Assembly (NCBI GenBank): GCA_963767645.1
Contig: CAVYEW010000014.1
Location: forward strand, 390,020 to 454,019
Reading direction: 5' to 3'
Origin: DATFDN01 sp963767645
GTDB taxonomy: Bacteria; Pseudomonadota; Alphaproteobacteria; Acetobacterales; Acetobacteraceae
Length of the DNA stretch: 64,000 bases
The translations under genes were made by a program, and so were the position numbers. Positions 7,383 through 25,581 of the stretch are shown here, in pieces; position 1 is the stretch's first letter; each line of letters opens with the position of its first letter. The notes beneath the pieces are model-generated. The model was not told where the DNA came from. It was given only the letters and a program-made list of their open reading frames with translations, and did not search any database.

Positions 7383-8725
7383 GCGGCATCCTGACTCGGT
7401 TCGCGCCCAGCCCGACAGGTTATCTGCACGCCGGCAATGCCCGTCTGGCGTTGATGAACTACCTGTTCGCCCGCCATCACGGCGGACGCTTCCTGCTGCG
7501 CATCGACGATACCGACGCCGAGCGCTCGCGCCCCGCCTATGAGGAGGCGATCCGCCAGGACCTGCACTGGCTGGGTATCGAGTGGGATGACGCCCTGCGG
7601 CAGTCCGAACGCCTTGACCGCTACGCCGCTGCGGCCGAGCGGCTGAAGGCATCGGGCCGGCTCTATCCGTGCTTCGAGAGCAAGGAGGAGCTGGACGCCA
7701 AGCGCGAGCGGCGCCTGCGGCGCGGTCTGCCGCCGGTCTATGACCGCGCCATGCTGAAGCTGACCCCGGCGCAGCGCGCGGCCGCCGAGGCGGGTGGCAA
7801 GCGCCCGTACTGGCGGTTTCGCCTGAGCGACGGCACCGCGGCGTGGGATGACCTCGTGATGGGTCCGCAGGACGTGGCCTTGAGCTCGGTTTCCGACCCG
7901 GTGCTGGTGCGTGCGGACGGTACCCCGCTCTATACGCTCACGTCCGTGGTGGACGACATCGAGACCGGGATCACCCATGTGATCCGCGGCGCCGACCACG
8001 TCACCAACACCGCGATCCAGAGCGACATCTTCGCAGCCCTCGATGCCGCCCCGTCCGCGATCCGGTTCGCGCATCTGCCGCTTCTGCTGGATGAAACCGG
8101 CGGCAAACTGTCGAAGCGGCTGGACTCGGTGTCGCTACGCAAGCTGCGCGCCAACGGCATCGAGCCGCGGGCGCTCGCCGCTTATCTCGCGCGGATCGGC
8201 ACCGCCGACGACCTTGCGCCGGTGGGGATGACGGAGCTGATCGCGAGCTTCGATCTCGCCCGCGTCTCCCGCGCCGCGGCCCGCTTCGACCCGGCCCAGC
8301 TTCTGGCGCTGAACCGCCGCATCCTGCGCGATCTCTCCTTCGCTCAGGTCTCCAGCCGCCTGCCCCAAGGCGCGACTGAGGCATTCTGGGCCGCGGTGCG
8401 GGGCAATATCGACATGCTCGCCGAGGCGCGCGGCTGGTGGGAGGCGGTCGCCGGCGAGATCGTTCCCCCGGTCGTCGAGGCGGAGGAGGATCGCGACCTG
8501 CTGCGCACGGCGCTCGACGCGCTGCCGCCCGAGCCGTGGGACGCGGAGGTCTGGCCGCACTGGACCGAGACCATCAAGCAGGCGACCGGCCGCAAGGGCC
8601 GCGCCCTGTTCCTGCCGCTGCGCCTCGCGCTGACCGGCGACGACCACGGGCCGGAGATGAAGGCGCTGCTGCCGCTGATGGGCCGGGCCCGGGCCGCGCG
8701 ACGCTTACAGCTTGCGGCTGCTTGA
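7379..8725 (+). CDS. gltX: Glutamate--tRNA ligase
   Basis: A class I aminoacyl-tRNA synthetase of 448 residues that joins glutamate to tRNA in the cytoplasm. The HIGH-type motif is in RFAPSPTGYLHAGNARLAL, and the KMSKS-type loop is GGKLSKRLDS, both as expected for GltX. FLLRIDDTDAERSRPAYEEAI is the diagnostic glutamate-binding region. Alphaproteobacteria often have two GltX copies, one of which may be specialised for tRNA-Gln or restricted substrates; from sequence alone I cannot tell which this is. It overlaps the preceding small gene by four bases (ATGA). The much shorter glutamyl-Q-tRNA(Asp) synthetase was considered and excluded on length, since an anticodon-binding region is present. Confidence 0.92.
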   Translation: MSGILTRFAPSPTGYLHAGNARLALMNYLFARHHGGRFLLRIDDTDAERSRPAYEEAIRQDLHWLGIEWDDALRQSERLDRYAAAAERLKASGRLYPCFESKEELDAKRERRLRRGLPPVYDRAMLKLTPAQRAAAEAGGKRPYWRFRLSDGTAAWDDLVMGPQDVALSSVSDPVLVRADGTPLYTLTSVVDDIETGITHVIRGADHVTNTAIQSDIFAALDAAPSAIRFAHLPLLLDETGGKLSKRLDSVSLRKLRANGIEPRALAAYLARIGTADDLAPVGMTELIASFDLARVSRAAARFDPAQLLALNRRILRDLSFAQVSSRLPQGATEAFWAAVRGNIDMLAEARGWWEAVAGEIVPPVVEAEEDRDLLRTALDALPPEPWDAEVWPHWTETIKQATGRKGRALFLPLRLALTGDDHGPEMKALLPLMGRARAARRLQLAAA

Positions 8726-8730
8726 GGCCG

Positions 8731-8754
8731 AAGCGGCAGCGTAAGCCGCCGCTT
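8731..8754 (+). terminator. Hairpin downstream of gltX
   Basis: AAGCGGC (8731-8737) pairs with GCCGCTT (8748-8754) five bases after the gltX stop codon. There is no T-run after it, so intrinsic termination is doubtful. Confidence 0.3.
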
Positions 8755-8798
8755 GCCGAGCTGTGCGCGTCAGGATTTGACCGGTATTGCCCCGCGGC

Positions 8799-9326
8799 TC
8801 AAAAACTTGGACGAGACCCGACGTGAATTCCGGCCGGACCGGCACGACGCTCTTCCCGCCATGCGGCCACCCAGAGCGCGATGGCCAGCAGCGGAGCGAC
8901 GATATCCATGTAAAAGATCCCGCCCGCATTGCCGGGAGCGAAGTTGCCCGTGGCCAACATTTGCTGGACATGGCCGGCCGCATCGCCGAGCAGCGAGATC
9001 GACACCACCCAGATGACGGCAGCCTTGAAGGACAGGGGTCTATTGAAGGCGAGGCAAGCAGCCACCCCCATGGCGAAATCCGCCACTCCCACTTCGAACT
9101 GGAATGGACTCGGCTGCCAGCCGATGTAGGCCGCCGCTTGGTCCGGACGCGCGAGATGATAGTAGGCCGCCCACAGGAACGTCAGGCCGATCGGCAGCAG
9201 CAGCACCCAGGACAGGAATCGCTGAGCGGGTGCTCCATGGCCGCGACGTAGCGCTGCTATGACCAGTGCCAGTACCAGAAAGACCACCGGAAGGTTCGAG
9301 AGAACCAACCCGATCACGGCATCCAT
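8799..9326 (-). CDS. Small multi-pass membrane protein, DUF6790-like
   Basis: A 175-residue integral membrane protein with about five hydrophobic helices (residues near 8-25, 37-55, 82-100, 105-122 and 143-162). The conserved-looking parts FLWAAYYHLARPDQAAAYIGW and FEVGVADFAMGVAACLAF fit proteins annotated as DUF6790, whose function is not known. The ATG at 9326 starts MDAVIGLVLS; no signal peptidase site is evident. It is convergent with gltX and lies 78 bases upstream of the cupin gene on the same strand, so it could be read independently. Family assignment is from memory and tentative; the membrane topology is clear from the sequence. Confidence 0.6.
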   Translation of the reverse strand: MDAVIGLVLSNLPVVFLVLALVIAALRRGHGAPAQRFLSWVLLLPIGLTFLWAAYYHLARPDQAAAYIGWQPSPFQFEVGVADFAMGVAACLAFNRPLSFKAAVIWVVSISLLGDAAGHVQQMLATGNFAPGNAGGIFYMDIVAPLLAIALWVAAWREERRAGPAGIHVGSRPSF

Positions 9327-9404
9327 TCTGTCCCCCGGACTAAAACCCGATCGGAAGATCGTCGCTCAGCGTAATGATCGGGTCAAGTCCGGTCGGAGCT
9401 GGGG

Positions 9405-9818
9405 CTATCCCCGGCCAGCCGGCGGGTCGCAAGGCCTCGTCTGCATCTCGGCCGGGACCGACACTTCCAGGATCTCGAAGGCGTCGGCCGTGCGGCTCTC
9501 GTTGTGCGGCGTGCCGCCGGGGATGTAGATCGAATTCCCCGCCTCCAGCCGCACCGGCCCGTCTTCGAACTCCAGTTCGAGCCAGCCCTTGAGCACATAC
9601 ACGAACTGCGATTCGCACAGGTGATAGTGCCAGCCGGTCGGCTGCGACATTCCCTGTTCGGCGCGGGTTACCTGGGCGCGCATATGGCCCTTGCTGCCGT
9701 CCGTCACGCCGAGGTCCTGGTACTTGAAGAACGCCCGCCGTCCCGGCACCAGCTTCGGGTTCTTGGCGCTCGCCACCGCCACCGTCCGGCCCTGGTCCAG
9801 CGTTGCCGCGTCTGCCAT
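9405..9818 (-). CDS. Cupin domain protein
   Basis: A 137-residue single-domain cupin. The first cupin motif is seen as GWHYHLCESQFVYVLKGWLELE, with His-Tyr-His and Glu as likely metal ligands, and the second as AGNSIYIPGGTPHNE. Such proteins bind a metal and act as small-molecule sensors, isomerases or dioxygenases; the specific role here is unknown. The start at 9818 follows GGGAGGGATCGAC, an excellent ribosome binding site, and so is preferred over longer readings. It is the last gene of the run that begins with pdhA, 38 bases after the rhodanese gene. Confidence 0.8.
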   Translation of the reverse strand: MADAATLDQGRTVAVASAKNPKLVPGRRAFFKYQDLGVTDGSKGHMRAQVTRAEQGMSQPTGWHYHLCESQFVYVLKGWLELEFEDGPVRLEAGNSIYIPGGTPHNESRTADAFEILEVSVPAEMQTRPCDPPAGRG

Positions 9819-9856
9819 GTCGATCCCTCCCTGGCTGCGATGATCGTAAGCCCAGG

Positions 9857-10267
9857 TCAGCGCTGGCGCCAGGGCAGCCCCTCGGCCTTCCAGCCGCTCA
9901 CCGTGCCGCGGCGTCCCAGCATGTTGGGCGCACCCTCGAAGCCCTCGGCGACATTGTAGGCGCGAGCGAAGCCTGCCCGCGTTGCTGCCTGCGCCGCCGC
10001 CATGCTGCGCGCGCCGCTGCGGCAGATGAAGAACAGGGTGTGCTCCGGCGTCACGCCTTGCTGGCGAAGCTGGTCCAGGAAGGCCGGGTTTACCTGCATC
10101 GTCGGGGCAACCTGCCACGGGATCAGGATCGGATCGGCCCCGGTCTCCGAGGTATCGGGGACGCCGACCGAGGCCCATTCGGCATCGGTGCGCACATCCA
10201 CGAGCCGCGCCATGGGATCGGCGCGCAGCGCCTCCCAGGCCTGGGTGGGAGAGACGTTCTCGACCAT
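9857..10267 (-). CDS. Rhodanese-like sulfurtransferase
   Basis: A 136-residue single rhodanese domain. The active-site loop is FFICRSGARS with Cys82 as the persulfide-carrying residue, and the N-terminal LVDVRTDAEWASVGVPD is the usual CH2A-like motif. The small CRSGxRS loop is typical of single-domain thiosulfate or persulfide sulfurtransferases acting in the cytoplasm. The start at 10267 (MVENVSPTQ) begins right at the domain and lies 13 bases after lpdA, so it is cotranscribed with the dehydrogenase genes. A link with lipoamide or sulfur chemistry is tempting but is only inferred from context. Confidence 0.85.
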   Translation of the reverse strand: MVENVSPTQAWEALRADPMARLVDVRTDAEWASVGVPDTSETGADPILIPWQVAPTMQVNPAFLDQLRQQGVTPEHTLFFICRSGARSMAAAQAATRAGFARAYNVAEGFEGAPNMLGRRGTVSGWKAEGLPWRQR

Positions 10268-10280
10268 GGCACGCTCCGCC

Positions 10281-11681
10281 TCAGAAATGGATCGCCCGCT
10301 TGTACGCATCCAGCACCGCCTCGTGCATCGTCTCCGAGATGGTCGGGTGCGGGAAGATCGTGTTGGCGAGCTCGGCCTCGGTGCTCTCCAAGGTGCGGGC
10401 GATCACGTAGCCCTGGATCATCTCCGTCACCTCGGCGCCGACCATGTGCGCGCCGAGCAGTTCGCCGGTCTTGGCGTCGAACACCGTCTTCACCATGCCC
10501 TCCGGCTCGCCCATGGCGATCGCCTTGCCGTTGCCGATGAACGGGAAGCGGCCGACGCGCACCTCGTGCCCGCCCGCCTTCGCCTTGGCCTCGGTCAGCC
10601 CCACCGAGGCGACCTGCGGGCGGCAATAGGTGCATCCCGGAATGTTGGTCACGTCCATCGGATGCACGTCGTTCAGCCCGGCGATCTTCTCGACGCAGAT
10701 GACGCCCTCATGGCTCGCCTTGTGGGCAAGCCAGGGCGGGCCGACGAGGTCGCCGATCGCGTACACGCCCGGCTCGCCGGTGCGCAGGTACTCGTCGGTC
10801 ACGACATGGGTGCGCTCGACCTTCACGCCGGTGCCTTCCAGGCCGATATTCTCCACGTTGCCGACGATGCCGACCGCAGAGATCACGCGGTCCACCGTGA
10901 TCTCCTGGCTCTTCCCGTTCGCCTCGATCGCGGCGGTGACGGTGTCGCCGTTCTTCTTCGCGCTCTTCACCGCGGCGCCGGTGATCAGCTTCATGCCCTG
11001 GCGCTCGAACGACTTTGCCGCGAAGGCGCTGATCTCCTCGTCCTCGACGGGCAGGATGCGCTCCAGCACCTCCACTACCGTCACCTCGGCGCCCATGTTG
11101 CGATAGAAGCTTGCGAACTCGATGCCGATAGCGCCCGAGCCGATCACCAGCAGCGATTTCGGCATCGCGGGCGGCACCATCGCCTCCCGGTACGACCAGA
11201 TCAGCTTGCCGTCGGCCTCAAGGCCCGGCAATTGGCGCGCGCGCGCTCCCGTCGCCAACACGATATGCGGCGCGCGCAGCGTGGCGAGCGGCTTGCCGTC
11301 TTTCTCGACGGCCAAGGTCTGCTTGCCGGCGAGCTTTCCAGCGCCATCGAACACCGTGACCTTGTTCTTGCGCAGCAGGTGCGCGACGCCGGAGGAGAGC
11401 TGCTTGGCAACGCCGCGCGAACGCTTCACCACCTTCTCAAGATCGAAGCGCGGATTGTCGGCGGCGAAGCCGTACTCGCCGAGATGGTGCAGCAGGTGGT
11501 TGATCTCGGAGGTGCGCAGCAGCGCCTTGGTCGGGATGCAGCCCCAGTTGAGGCAGATGCCGCCCAGATTCTCGCGCTCGACCACGGCGGTCTTCATGCC
11601 GAGCTGCGCGGCCCGGATGGCGGCGACGTAGCCGCCCGGACCGCCGCCAAGGATGATTACGTCAAAGCTCTGATCGGCCAC
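10281..11681 (-). CDS. lpdA: Dihydrolipoyl dehydrogenase (E3)
   Basis: A 466-residue flavoprotein that reoxidises the lipoyl arms of the pyruvate dehydrogenase complex using NAD+. The FAD fold IILGGGPGGYVAAIRAAQLG, the redox disulfide Cys43/Cys48 (GGICLNWGCIPTKALL), the NAD fold LLVIGSGAIGIEFASFY and the C-terminal His/Glu pair in FPHPTISETMHEAV are all present. The start is GTG at 11681. It lies 10 bases downstream of a GNAT gene and 13 bases upstream of the rhodanese gene, in the same operon as pdhABC, which identifies it as the E3 of this complex. Confidence 0.95.
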   Translation of the reverse strand: MADQSFDVIILGGGPGGYVAAIRAAQLGMKTAVVERENLGGICLNWGCIPTKALLRTSEINHLLHHLGEYGFAADNPRFDLEKVVKRSRGVAKQLSSGVAHLLRKNKVTVFDGAGKLAGKQTLAVEKDGKPLATLRAPHIVLATGARARQLPGLEADGKLIWSYREAMVPPAMPKSLLVIGSGAIGIEFASFYRNMGAEVTVVEVLERILPVEDEEISAFAAKSFERQGMKLITGAAVKSAKKNGDTVTAAIEANGKSQEITVDRVISAVGIVGNVENIGLEGTGVKVERTHVVTDEYLRTGEPGVYAIGDLVGPPWLAHKASHEGVICVEKIAGLNDVHPMDVTNIPGCTYCRPQVASVGLTEAKAKAGGHEVRVGRFPFIGNGKAIAMGEPEGMVKTVFDAKTGELLGAHMVGAEVTEMIQGYVIARTLESTEAELANTIFPHPTISETMHEAVLDAYKRAIHF

Positions 11682-11691
11682 TGTCTGATCC

Positions 11692-12186
11692 TCATGCGTC
11701 CGCGAGCGCAGCGATGCCCTGGGCGTCGAGCCGCTGCACGGTCCACTCCGTCACCGGGCGCGCACCGATGCGTCGGTAGAATTCGAACGCCGGCTGGTTC
11801 CAGTTGAGCACGTTCCAGTCCATCGACCAGCAATTCTCGTCCCGGGCGATACGCGTAAGCCGGCGGAAGAACGCCAGCCCAATTCCCTTTCCGCGATGAG
11901 CGGGTTCAACGAAAATGTCCTCGAGGAACAGGACCGGCTGCGCCGTAAAGGTGCTGAGCATGTAGTACCAGATCGCGATGCCAATAGGGCGTTGCGCGAT
12001 CTCGGCCAGCATGGCATGCGCGAGCGGGGGCGATCCGAACAGCACGCGAGCGAAGTCCGCCTCGGTGGCGGTGAAGCGATCGAGCATCCGCTCGTATTCC
12101 GCCAGCCCACGCACTAGACGGAGCACCTCCGGGATATCGAACTCGTTCGCGACGCGGAGAGAGAAGGCTGCGCGCGGCGAACTCAT
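11692..12186 (-). CDS. GNAT family N-acetyltransferase
   Basis: A 164-residue acetyltransferase. The acetyl-CoA pocket motif A is LEDIFVEPAHRGKGIGLAFFRRL (R/Q-x-x-G-x-G/A type, here HRGKGIG), followed by WNVLNWNQPAFEFYRRIGA, as in the spermidine/thialysine (SSAT-like) branch of GNAT enzymes. It should transfer acetyl from acetyl-CoA to an amine; the substrate is not known. The start at 12186 (MSSPRAAF) is chosen over an upstream in-frame ATG because it lies closer to the domain. It is placed between pdhC and lpdA, an unusual site, and may be read in the same transcript. Confidence 0.85.
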   Translation of the reverse strand: MSSPRAAFSLRVANEFDIPEVLRLVRGLAEYERMLDRFTATEADFARVLFGSPPLAHAMLAEIAQRPIGIAIWYYMLSTFTAQPVLFLEDIFVEPAHRGKGIGLAFFRRLTRIARDENCWSMDWNVLNWNQPAFEFYRRIGARPVTEWTVQRLDAQGIAALADA

Positions 12187-12293
12187 GCGATGTTCCTTCC
12201 GCGACACCGGAGCATATCGTGCGGAGCGACTTCTCCCGTCATGGCCGCGGCCCGCCCTAGGAGATCCACGTATCGCTTGCAGTAAGGCCCGAC

Positions 12294-12322
12294 TCCCTCT
12301 CCGCCCCGAATGGCGGAGAGGG
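12294..12322. repeat. Short inverted repeat, family B
   Basis: CTCTCCGCCCC and the opposing GGCGGAGAGGG form a hairpin in the gap between the GNAT gene and the end of pdhC. Similar units are at 16256-16281, 36574-36604 and 36769-36795. Confidence 0.65.
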
Positions 12323-12351
12323 GGCAGCGCACGTCAATGCGAGCGCTTGGA

Positions 12352-13677
12352 TCACAGCATCAGGCTCAGCGGCTCCTCGACCACCGACTTGAACGCGGCC
12401 AGCCACTCGGCTGCCAGCGCACCGTCAATGACCCGGTGATCGACGGATAAGGTGCAGGTCATCATCGTGGCGACCGCGAGCTGCCCGTCCTTCACCACCG
12501 GACGCTGCTGGCCCGCCGCCACGGCGAGGATCGCGGCCTGCGGCGGGTTGATGACAGCGGCGAAGTCCGAGACGCCATACATGCCCATGTTGGAGATCGA
12601 GAACCCGCCGCCCTGGAACTCCTCGGGCTTCAGCTTGCCGGACTTGGCGCGCTCGGCCAGTCCCTTCATCTCGTTGCTGATCGCCGCCAGGCCCTTCTGG
12701 TCGGCCTTGCGGATGATCGGCGTGATCAGCCCATCAGGGATCGACACGGCGACGCTGATGTCCACGTCGTCATAGAGCACGATCGCATCCTCGGTGTAGC
12801 TCGCGTTCACTGTCGGGATGCGCCGCAGCGTCACCGCCGCCGCCTTGATGAGCATGTCGTTGACCGAGAGGCGGAACGCGCCCGGCCCGTCCTTCGGCGA
12901 GCGCGCGTTCAGATCGCTCCGCAGCTTCAGCAGCGCGTCGATCCCGATATCGACCGAGACATAGAAATGCGGGATCGTCTGCTTCGCCTCGGAGAGCCGC
13001 CGCGCGATGACCTTGCGCATCGTGCTGTTCGGCACTAGCCGGTGCGGCGCGGTGATCGCGGGCGCCGGGGCGCGGGCGGCTGGCTGGGGAGCGGGAGCCT
13101 GCGCGGGCGCTGCCTGTGCCGGCGCCGGAGCGGGCTTGGCCGGGCCGCGCAGTGCCGCCTCGATATCGGCCTTGACGATCCGCCCGTTCGGCCCGCTGCC
13201 GGTCAGCGTGCCGAGATCGATGCCGCCCTGCTTGGCCATGCGCCGCGCCAGCGGCGAGGCGAACACCCGTCCGCCTTGGGCATCATGCCCGTTGCCCCGG
13301 GAGGCGGCGGGCGCCGGCACAGGGGGCGCTTGCGGCGCAGGAGCACTCGGCCGGGCCGTCGGCGCAACAGGCGGCGCGGTCGCGGGGGCGGTCGAGGCGG
13401 GCGGCGCCTGGGGCGATGCGGCCGGGGCGGACTCGCCCGGCTGCACCAGCACGCCGATCGGCGCGTTCACCTTCACGCCCTGGGTTCCGTCGGAGACCAG
13501 GATCTTGCCGAGGACGCCCTCGTCCACCGCCTCCACCTCCATGGTGGCCTTGTCGGTCTCGATCTCGGCGATCACGTCACCCGAGTGGACCTCCTCGCCC
13601 TCCTTCTTCAGCCAGCGCGACAGCGTGCCCTCGGTCATGGTCGGGCTGAGCGCCGGCATCAGGATGTTAGTCGGCAT
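12352..13677 (-). CDS. pdhC: Pyruvate dehydrogenase E2, dihydrolipoyllysine acetyltransferase
   Basis: The 441-residue core enzyme passes acetyl from lipoamide to CoA. The order is: one lipoyl domain (residues 1-80, lipoylated Lys43 in ETDKATMEVEA), an Ala/Pro linker, a peripheral-subunit-binding domain (FASPLARRMAKQGGIDLGTLTGSGPNGRIVKADIE), a second Ala/Pro linker, and the catalytic domain ending in DHRVIDGALAAEWL with the catalytic His. The start at 13677 (MPTNILMPAL) lines up with the lipoyl domain and follows pdhB by 14 bases. A single lipoyl domain is normal for alphaproteobacteria. Confidence 0.95.
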   Translation of the reverse strand: MPTNILMPALSPTMTEGTLSRWLKKEGEEVHSGDVIAEIETDKATMEVEAVDEGVLGKILVSDGTQGVKVNAPIGVLVQPGESAPAASPQAPPASTAPATAPPVAPTARPSAPAPQAPPVPAPAASRGNGHDAQGGRVFASPLARRMAKQGGIDLGTLTGSGPNGRIVKADIEAALRGPAKPAPAPAQAAPAQAPAPQPAARAPAPAITAPHRLVPNSTMRKVIARRLSEAKQTIPHFYVSVDIGIDALLKLRSDLNARSPKDGPGAFRLSVNDMLIKAAAVTLRRIPTVNASYTEDAIVLYDDVDISVAVSIPDGLITPIIRKADQKGLAAISNEMKGLAERAKSGKLKPEEFQGGGFSISNMGMYGVSDFAAVINPPQAAILAVAAGQQRPVVKDGQLAVATMMTCTLSVDHRVIDGALAAEWLAAFKSVVEEPLSLML

Positions 13678-13691
13678 CGCACGCCCTTCCG

Positions 13692-15098
<1,407 letters not shown>

Positions 15099-15101
15099 CG
15101 C

Positions 15102-16112
15102 TCAGGCCTCCAGCAGCACGTCGGTCCAGAGCTCCGCCGCATCGGGTTCCGGGCTCTCCTGGGCGAAGGCGGCAGCAGCCTGGATTTCCGCCCGCGTCCC
15201 GTCCTCGATCGATTTCAGCTCGGCCTCGTCGGCGCCCAGTTCCAGCAGCGCGCGGCGCGCGCTCTCGATGCAGTCCTGCCTCTCGCGCACCGCATTCACT
15301 TCCTCGCGGGTGCGATAGCGCGCCGGGTCCGACATGGAATGGCCCCGATAACGGTAAGTCAGCATCTCCAGCAGGTACGGCCCGTTGCCGGCACGGCAAT
15401 GCGCCACCGCCTGCTCGCCGGCGGCCTTCACCGCCAGCACGTCCATCCCGTCCACCTGCACCCCCGGGATGCCCCAAGGCGCGCCATTCTGCGAGCGGTC
15501 GTGCGACGCCGAGGCCCGCTCGACGCTGGTGCCCATGCCGTAGCGGTTGTTCTCGATCACGTAGACCACCGGCAGCTTCATCAAGGCGGCGATGTTGAAG
15601 CTCTCGAACACCTGGCCCTGATTGGCCGCGCCCTCTCCGAAATAGGTGAGGCAGACGCGGTCATTGCCGCGGTACCAGTCGCTGAAGGCGAGCCCAGTGC
15701 CGAGGCTCACCTGCGCCCCAACGATGCCGTGCCCGCCGAAGAAGTTCTTCTCCTTGCTGAACATGTGCATCGACCCGCCCTTGCCGTGCGAGTACCCGCC
15801 GGAGCGGCCAGTGAGTTCCGCCATGACCCCCTTGGGGTCCATGCCGCAGGCCAGCATGTGGCCGTGATCGCGATAGGAGGTGATGACCTGGTCGCCCTCG
15901 CCGATGGCGAGCTGCATGCCTACGACCACGGCTTCCTGACCGATATAGAGATGGCAGAACCCGCCGATCAGGCCCATGCCGTAGAGCTGACCGGCACGCT
16001 CCTCGAAGCGGCGGATCAACAGCATGTCGTGATAGGCCTTGAGCAGCAGCGCCTTGTCCGCCGCTGCGGGGCGCGGCTTGCCGCGCTTCAGCTTCTCGGC
16101 CGCTTGAGCCAT
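15102..16112 (-). CDS. pdhA: Pyruvate dehydrogenase E1 alpha subunit
   Basis: A 336-residue thiamine-diphosphate-binding subunit of pyruvate dehydrogenase. The motif GEGAANQGQVFESFNIAALMKLPVVYVIENN is the GDG-X(n)-NN cofactor site, and TYRYRGHSMSDPARYRTREEV is the conserved phosphorylation-loop region. RRFEERAGQLYGMGLIGGFCHLYIGQEA is the usual E1-alpha start. It is the first gene of the pdhA-pdhB-pdhC operon. Its upstream region (16113-16353) contains a short hairpin repeat and must hold the operon promoter; I could not place one with confidence. Confidence 0.95.
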   Translation of the reverse strand: MAQAAEKLKRGKPRPAAADKALLLKAYHDMLLIRRFEERAGQLYGMGLIGGFCHLYIGQEAVVVGMQLAIGEGDQVITSYRDHGHMLACGMDPKGVMAELTGRSGGYSHGKGGSMHMFSKEKNFFGGHGIVGAQVSLGTGLAFSDWYRGNDRVCLTYFGEGAANQGQVFESFNIAALMKLPVVYVIENNRYGMGTSVERASASHDRSQNGAPWGIPGVQVDGMDVLAVKAAGEQAVAHCRAGNGPYLLEMLTYRYRGHSMSDPARYRTREEVNAVRERQDCIESARRALLELGADEAELKSIEDGTRAEIQAAAAFAQESPEPDAAELWTDVLLEA

Positions 16113-16255
16113 TCCTGCCCTTCTCCCCTGGGCGATCCTCGCCCGGCAGAGACCTAGCGCCGGCGGGCACTCAGCGGCAAGCCGGGGAGGCGGACCTCGG
16201 GCGATCGTTTTTGGCCGTTCACGCGGGAATCAAACCGCCAGCGCTGCACGGGTCG

Positions 16256-16281
16256 CCTCTCCCGCCATTGGCGGGAGAGGG
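16256..16281. repeat. Short inverted repeat, family B
   Basis: CTCTCCCGCCA and TGGCGGGAGAG form a perfect hairpin with a very short loop. It lies between the pdhA start and the end of rpoC, where it might also serve as a terminator for rpoC, which is transcribed towards it. Confidence 0.65.
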
Positions 16282-16353
16282 ACACGGCGGCTCCGACAGT
16301 TCCAGTCACAACGAACGGCTCTCACGGCGCGTCCGCAGCAATCGCGCTCCAGC

Positions 16354-20518
<4,165 letters not shown>

Positions 20519-20562
20519 GCGGTGTCACCCTAAGAGGGATCACGGAATTTCGGTGCGAGTGA

Positions 20563-20650
20563 CCCCTCCCCCAACCCCCTCCCACAAGGGGAGGGGGCTA
20601 GCGGCGCACGCCTCCCCCTCCCCTTGTGGGAGGGGGCCGGGGGGAGGGGT
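20563..20650. repeat. Dispersed GC-rich inverted repeat, family A copy 2
   Basis: Two hairpins of the CCCTCCCACAAGGGGAGGG type separated by about 20 bases, occupying most of the rpoB-rpoC gap. The core matches the copies at 4192, 31404 and 35880 with a CCACAAGG variant in the loop. If transcribed it would form strong RNA hairpins between rpoB and rpoC. Confidence 0.75.
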
Positions 20651-20660
20651 CCGGATCGTA

Positions 20661-24842
<4,182 letters not shown>

Positions 24843-24997
24843 TGACCGTCCTGCTCGCCTGATTATGCCCAGAAGGCACTCTCGTTTCTGTCTGCGGCCC
24901 TCGATCCGTCGCGCCCCCGGCCGCCCAGGGCATTCTCCGAAGCACCTATAGTGTCTGTCCTGGGGGCCCGGACCCCTTAGGCCTCCGAAATGGGTTC

Positions 24998-25027
24998 GCG
25001 GGCGGAAGCGCGTCGGCTTCCGCCCGC
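24998..25027 (-). terminator. Hairpin in the rplL-rpoB gap
   Basis: GCGGGCGGAAG (24998-25008) and CTTCCGCCCGC (25017-25027) form a perfect 11-bp stem with an 8-base loop. There is no T-run on the minus strand, so it is more likely an attenuator or RNA-processing site than a full terminator; this gap is a known control point between ribosomal stalk and polymerase genes in other bacteria. Confidence 0.5.
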
Positions 25028-25109
25028 TTTGGACCCGCTAAGGGCCGTTCCGAACGTGAAAGACCGGCGACCAGGCCGGCGCGATTCTCGTCTGCGTTCC
25101 AAGTTTCCC

Positions 25110-25490
25110 TTACTTGACCTCGACCGCGGCGCCCTGGTCCTCCAGCTGCTTGCGGAGCTTGGCGGCCTCGTCCTTGCTCACCGCCTCTTTCACGGTCTTC
25201 GGCGCGCCTTCAACCAGATCCTTCGCCTCCTTGAGGCCGAGGCCGGTGATCGCGCGGACCTCCTTGATGACGTTGATCTTCTTGTCGCCCGCCTTGGCCA
25301 GGATGACGGTGAACTCCGTCTGCTCCTCGGCCGCGGCCGGAGCGGCGGCGCCGGCCGCGGGCGCAGCGGCTACCGCTGCGGGCGCGGCAGCCGAGACCCC
25401 CCACTTGTCCTCCAGCAGCTTTGACAGCTCCGCGGCTTCGAGGACGGTGAGCGTCGACAGCTCGTCGACCAGCTTTTGCAAATCGGCCAT
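25110..25490 (-). CDS. rplL: Ribosomal protein L7/L12
   Basis: The 126-residue stalk protein that recruits translation factors. The N-terminal dimerisation region (MADLQKLVDELSTLTVLEAAELSKLLEDKW), an Ala-rich hinge and the C-terminal domain (EFTVILAKAGDKKINVIKEVR, GLGLKEAKDLVEGAPKTVKE) are all present and of normal length. It lies 91 bases downstream of rplJ; more L7/L12 than L10 is needed per ribosome. Confidence 0.97.
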   Translation of the reverse strand: MADLQKLVDELSTLTVLEAAELSKLLEDKWGVSAAAPAAVAAAPAAGAAAPAAAEEQTEFTVILAKAGDKKINVIKEVRAITGLGLKEAKDLVEGAPKTVKEAVSKDEAAKLRKQLEDQGAAVEVK

Positions 25491-25581
25491 TTTCGTGTGA
25501 CCCCTAATTTAACCCTTGATTTCGATCCGTTCAAGCCGGATCGCTCCGGCTTGCTCCACTTTCCCAGCAGGCCAGCCCCGC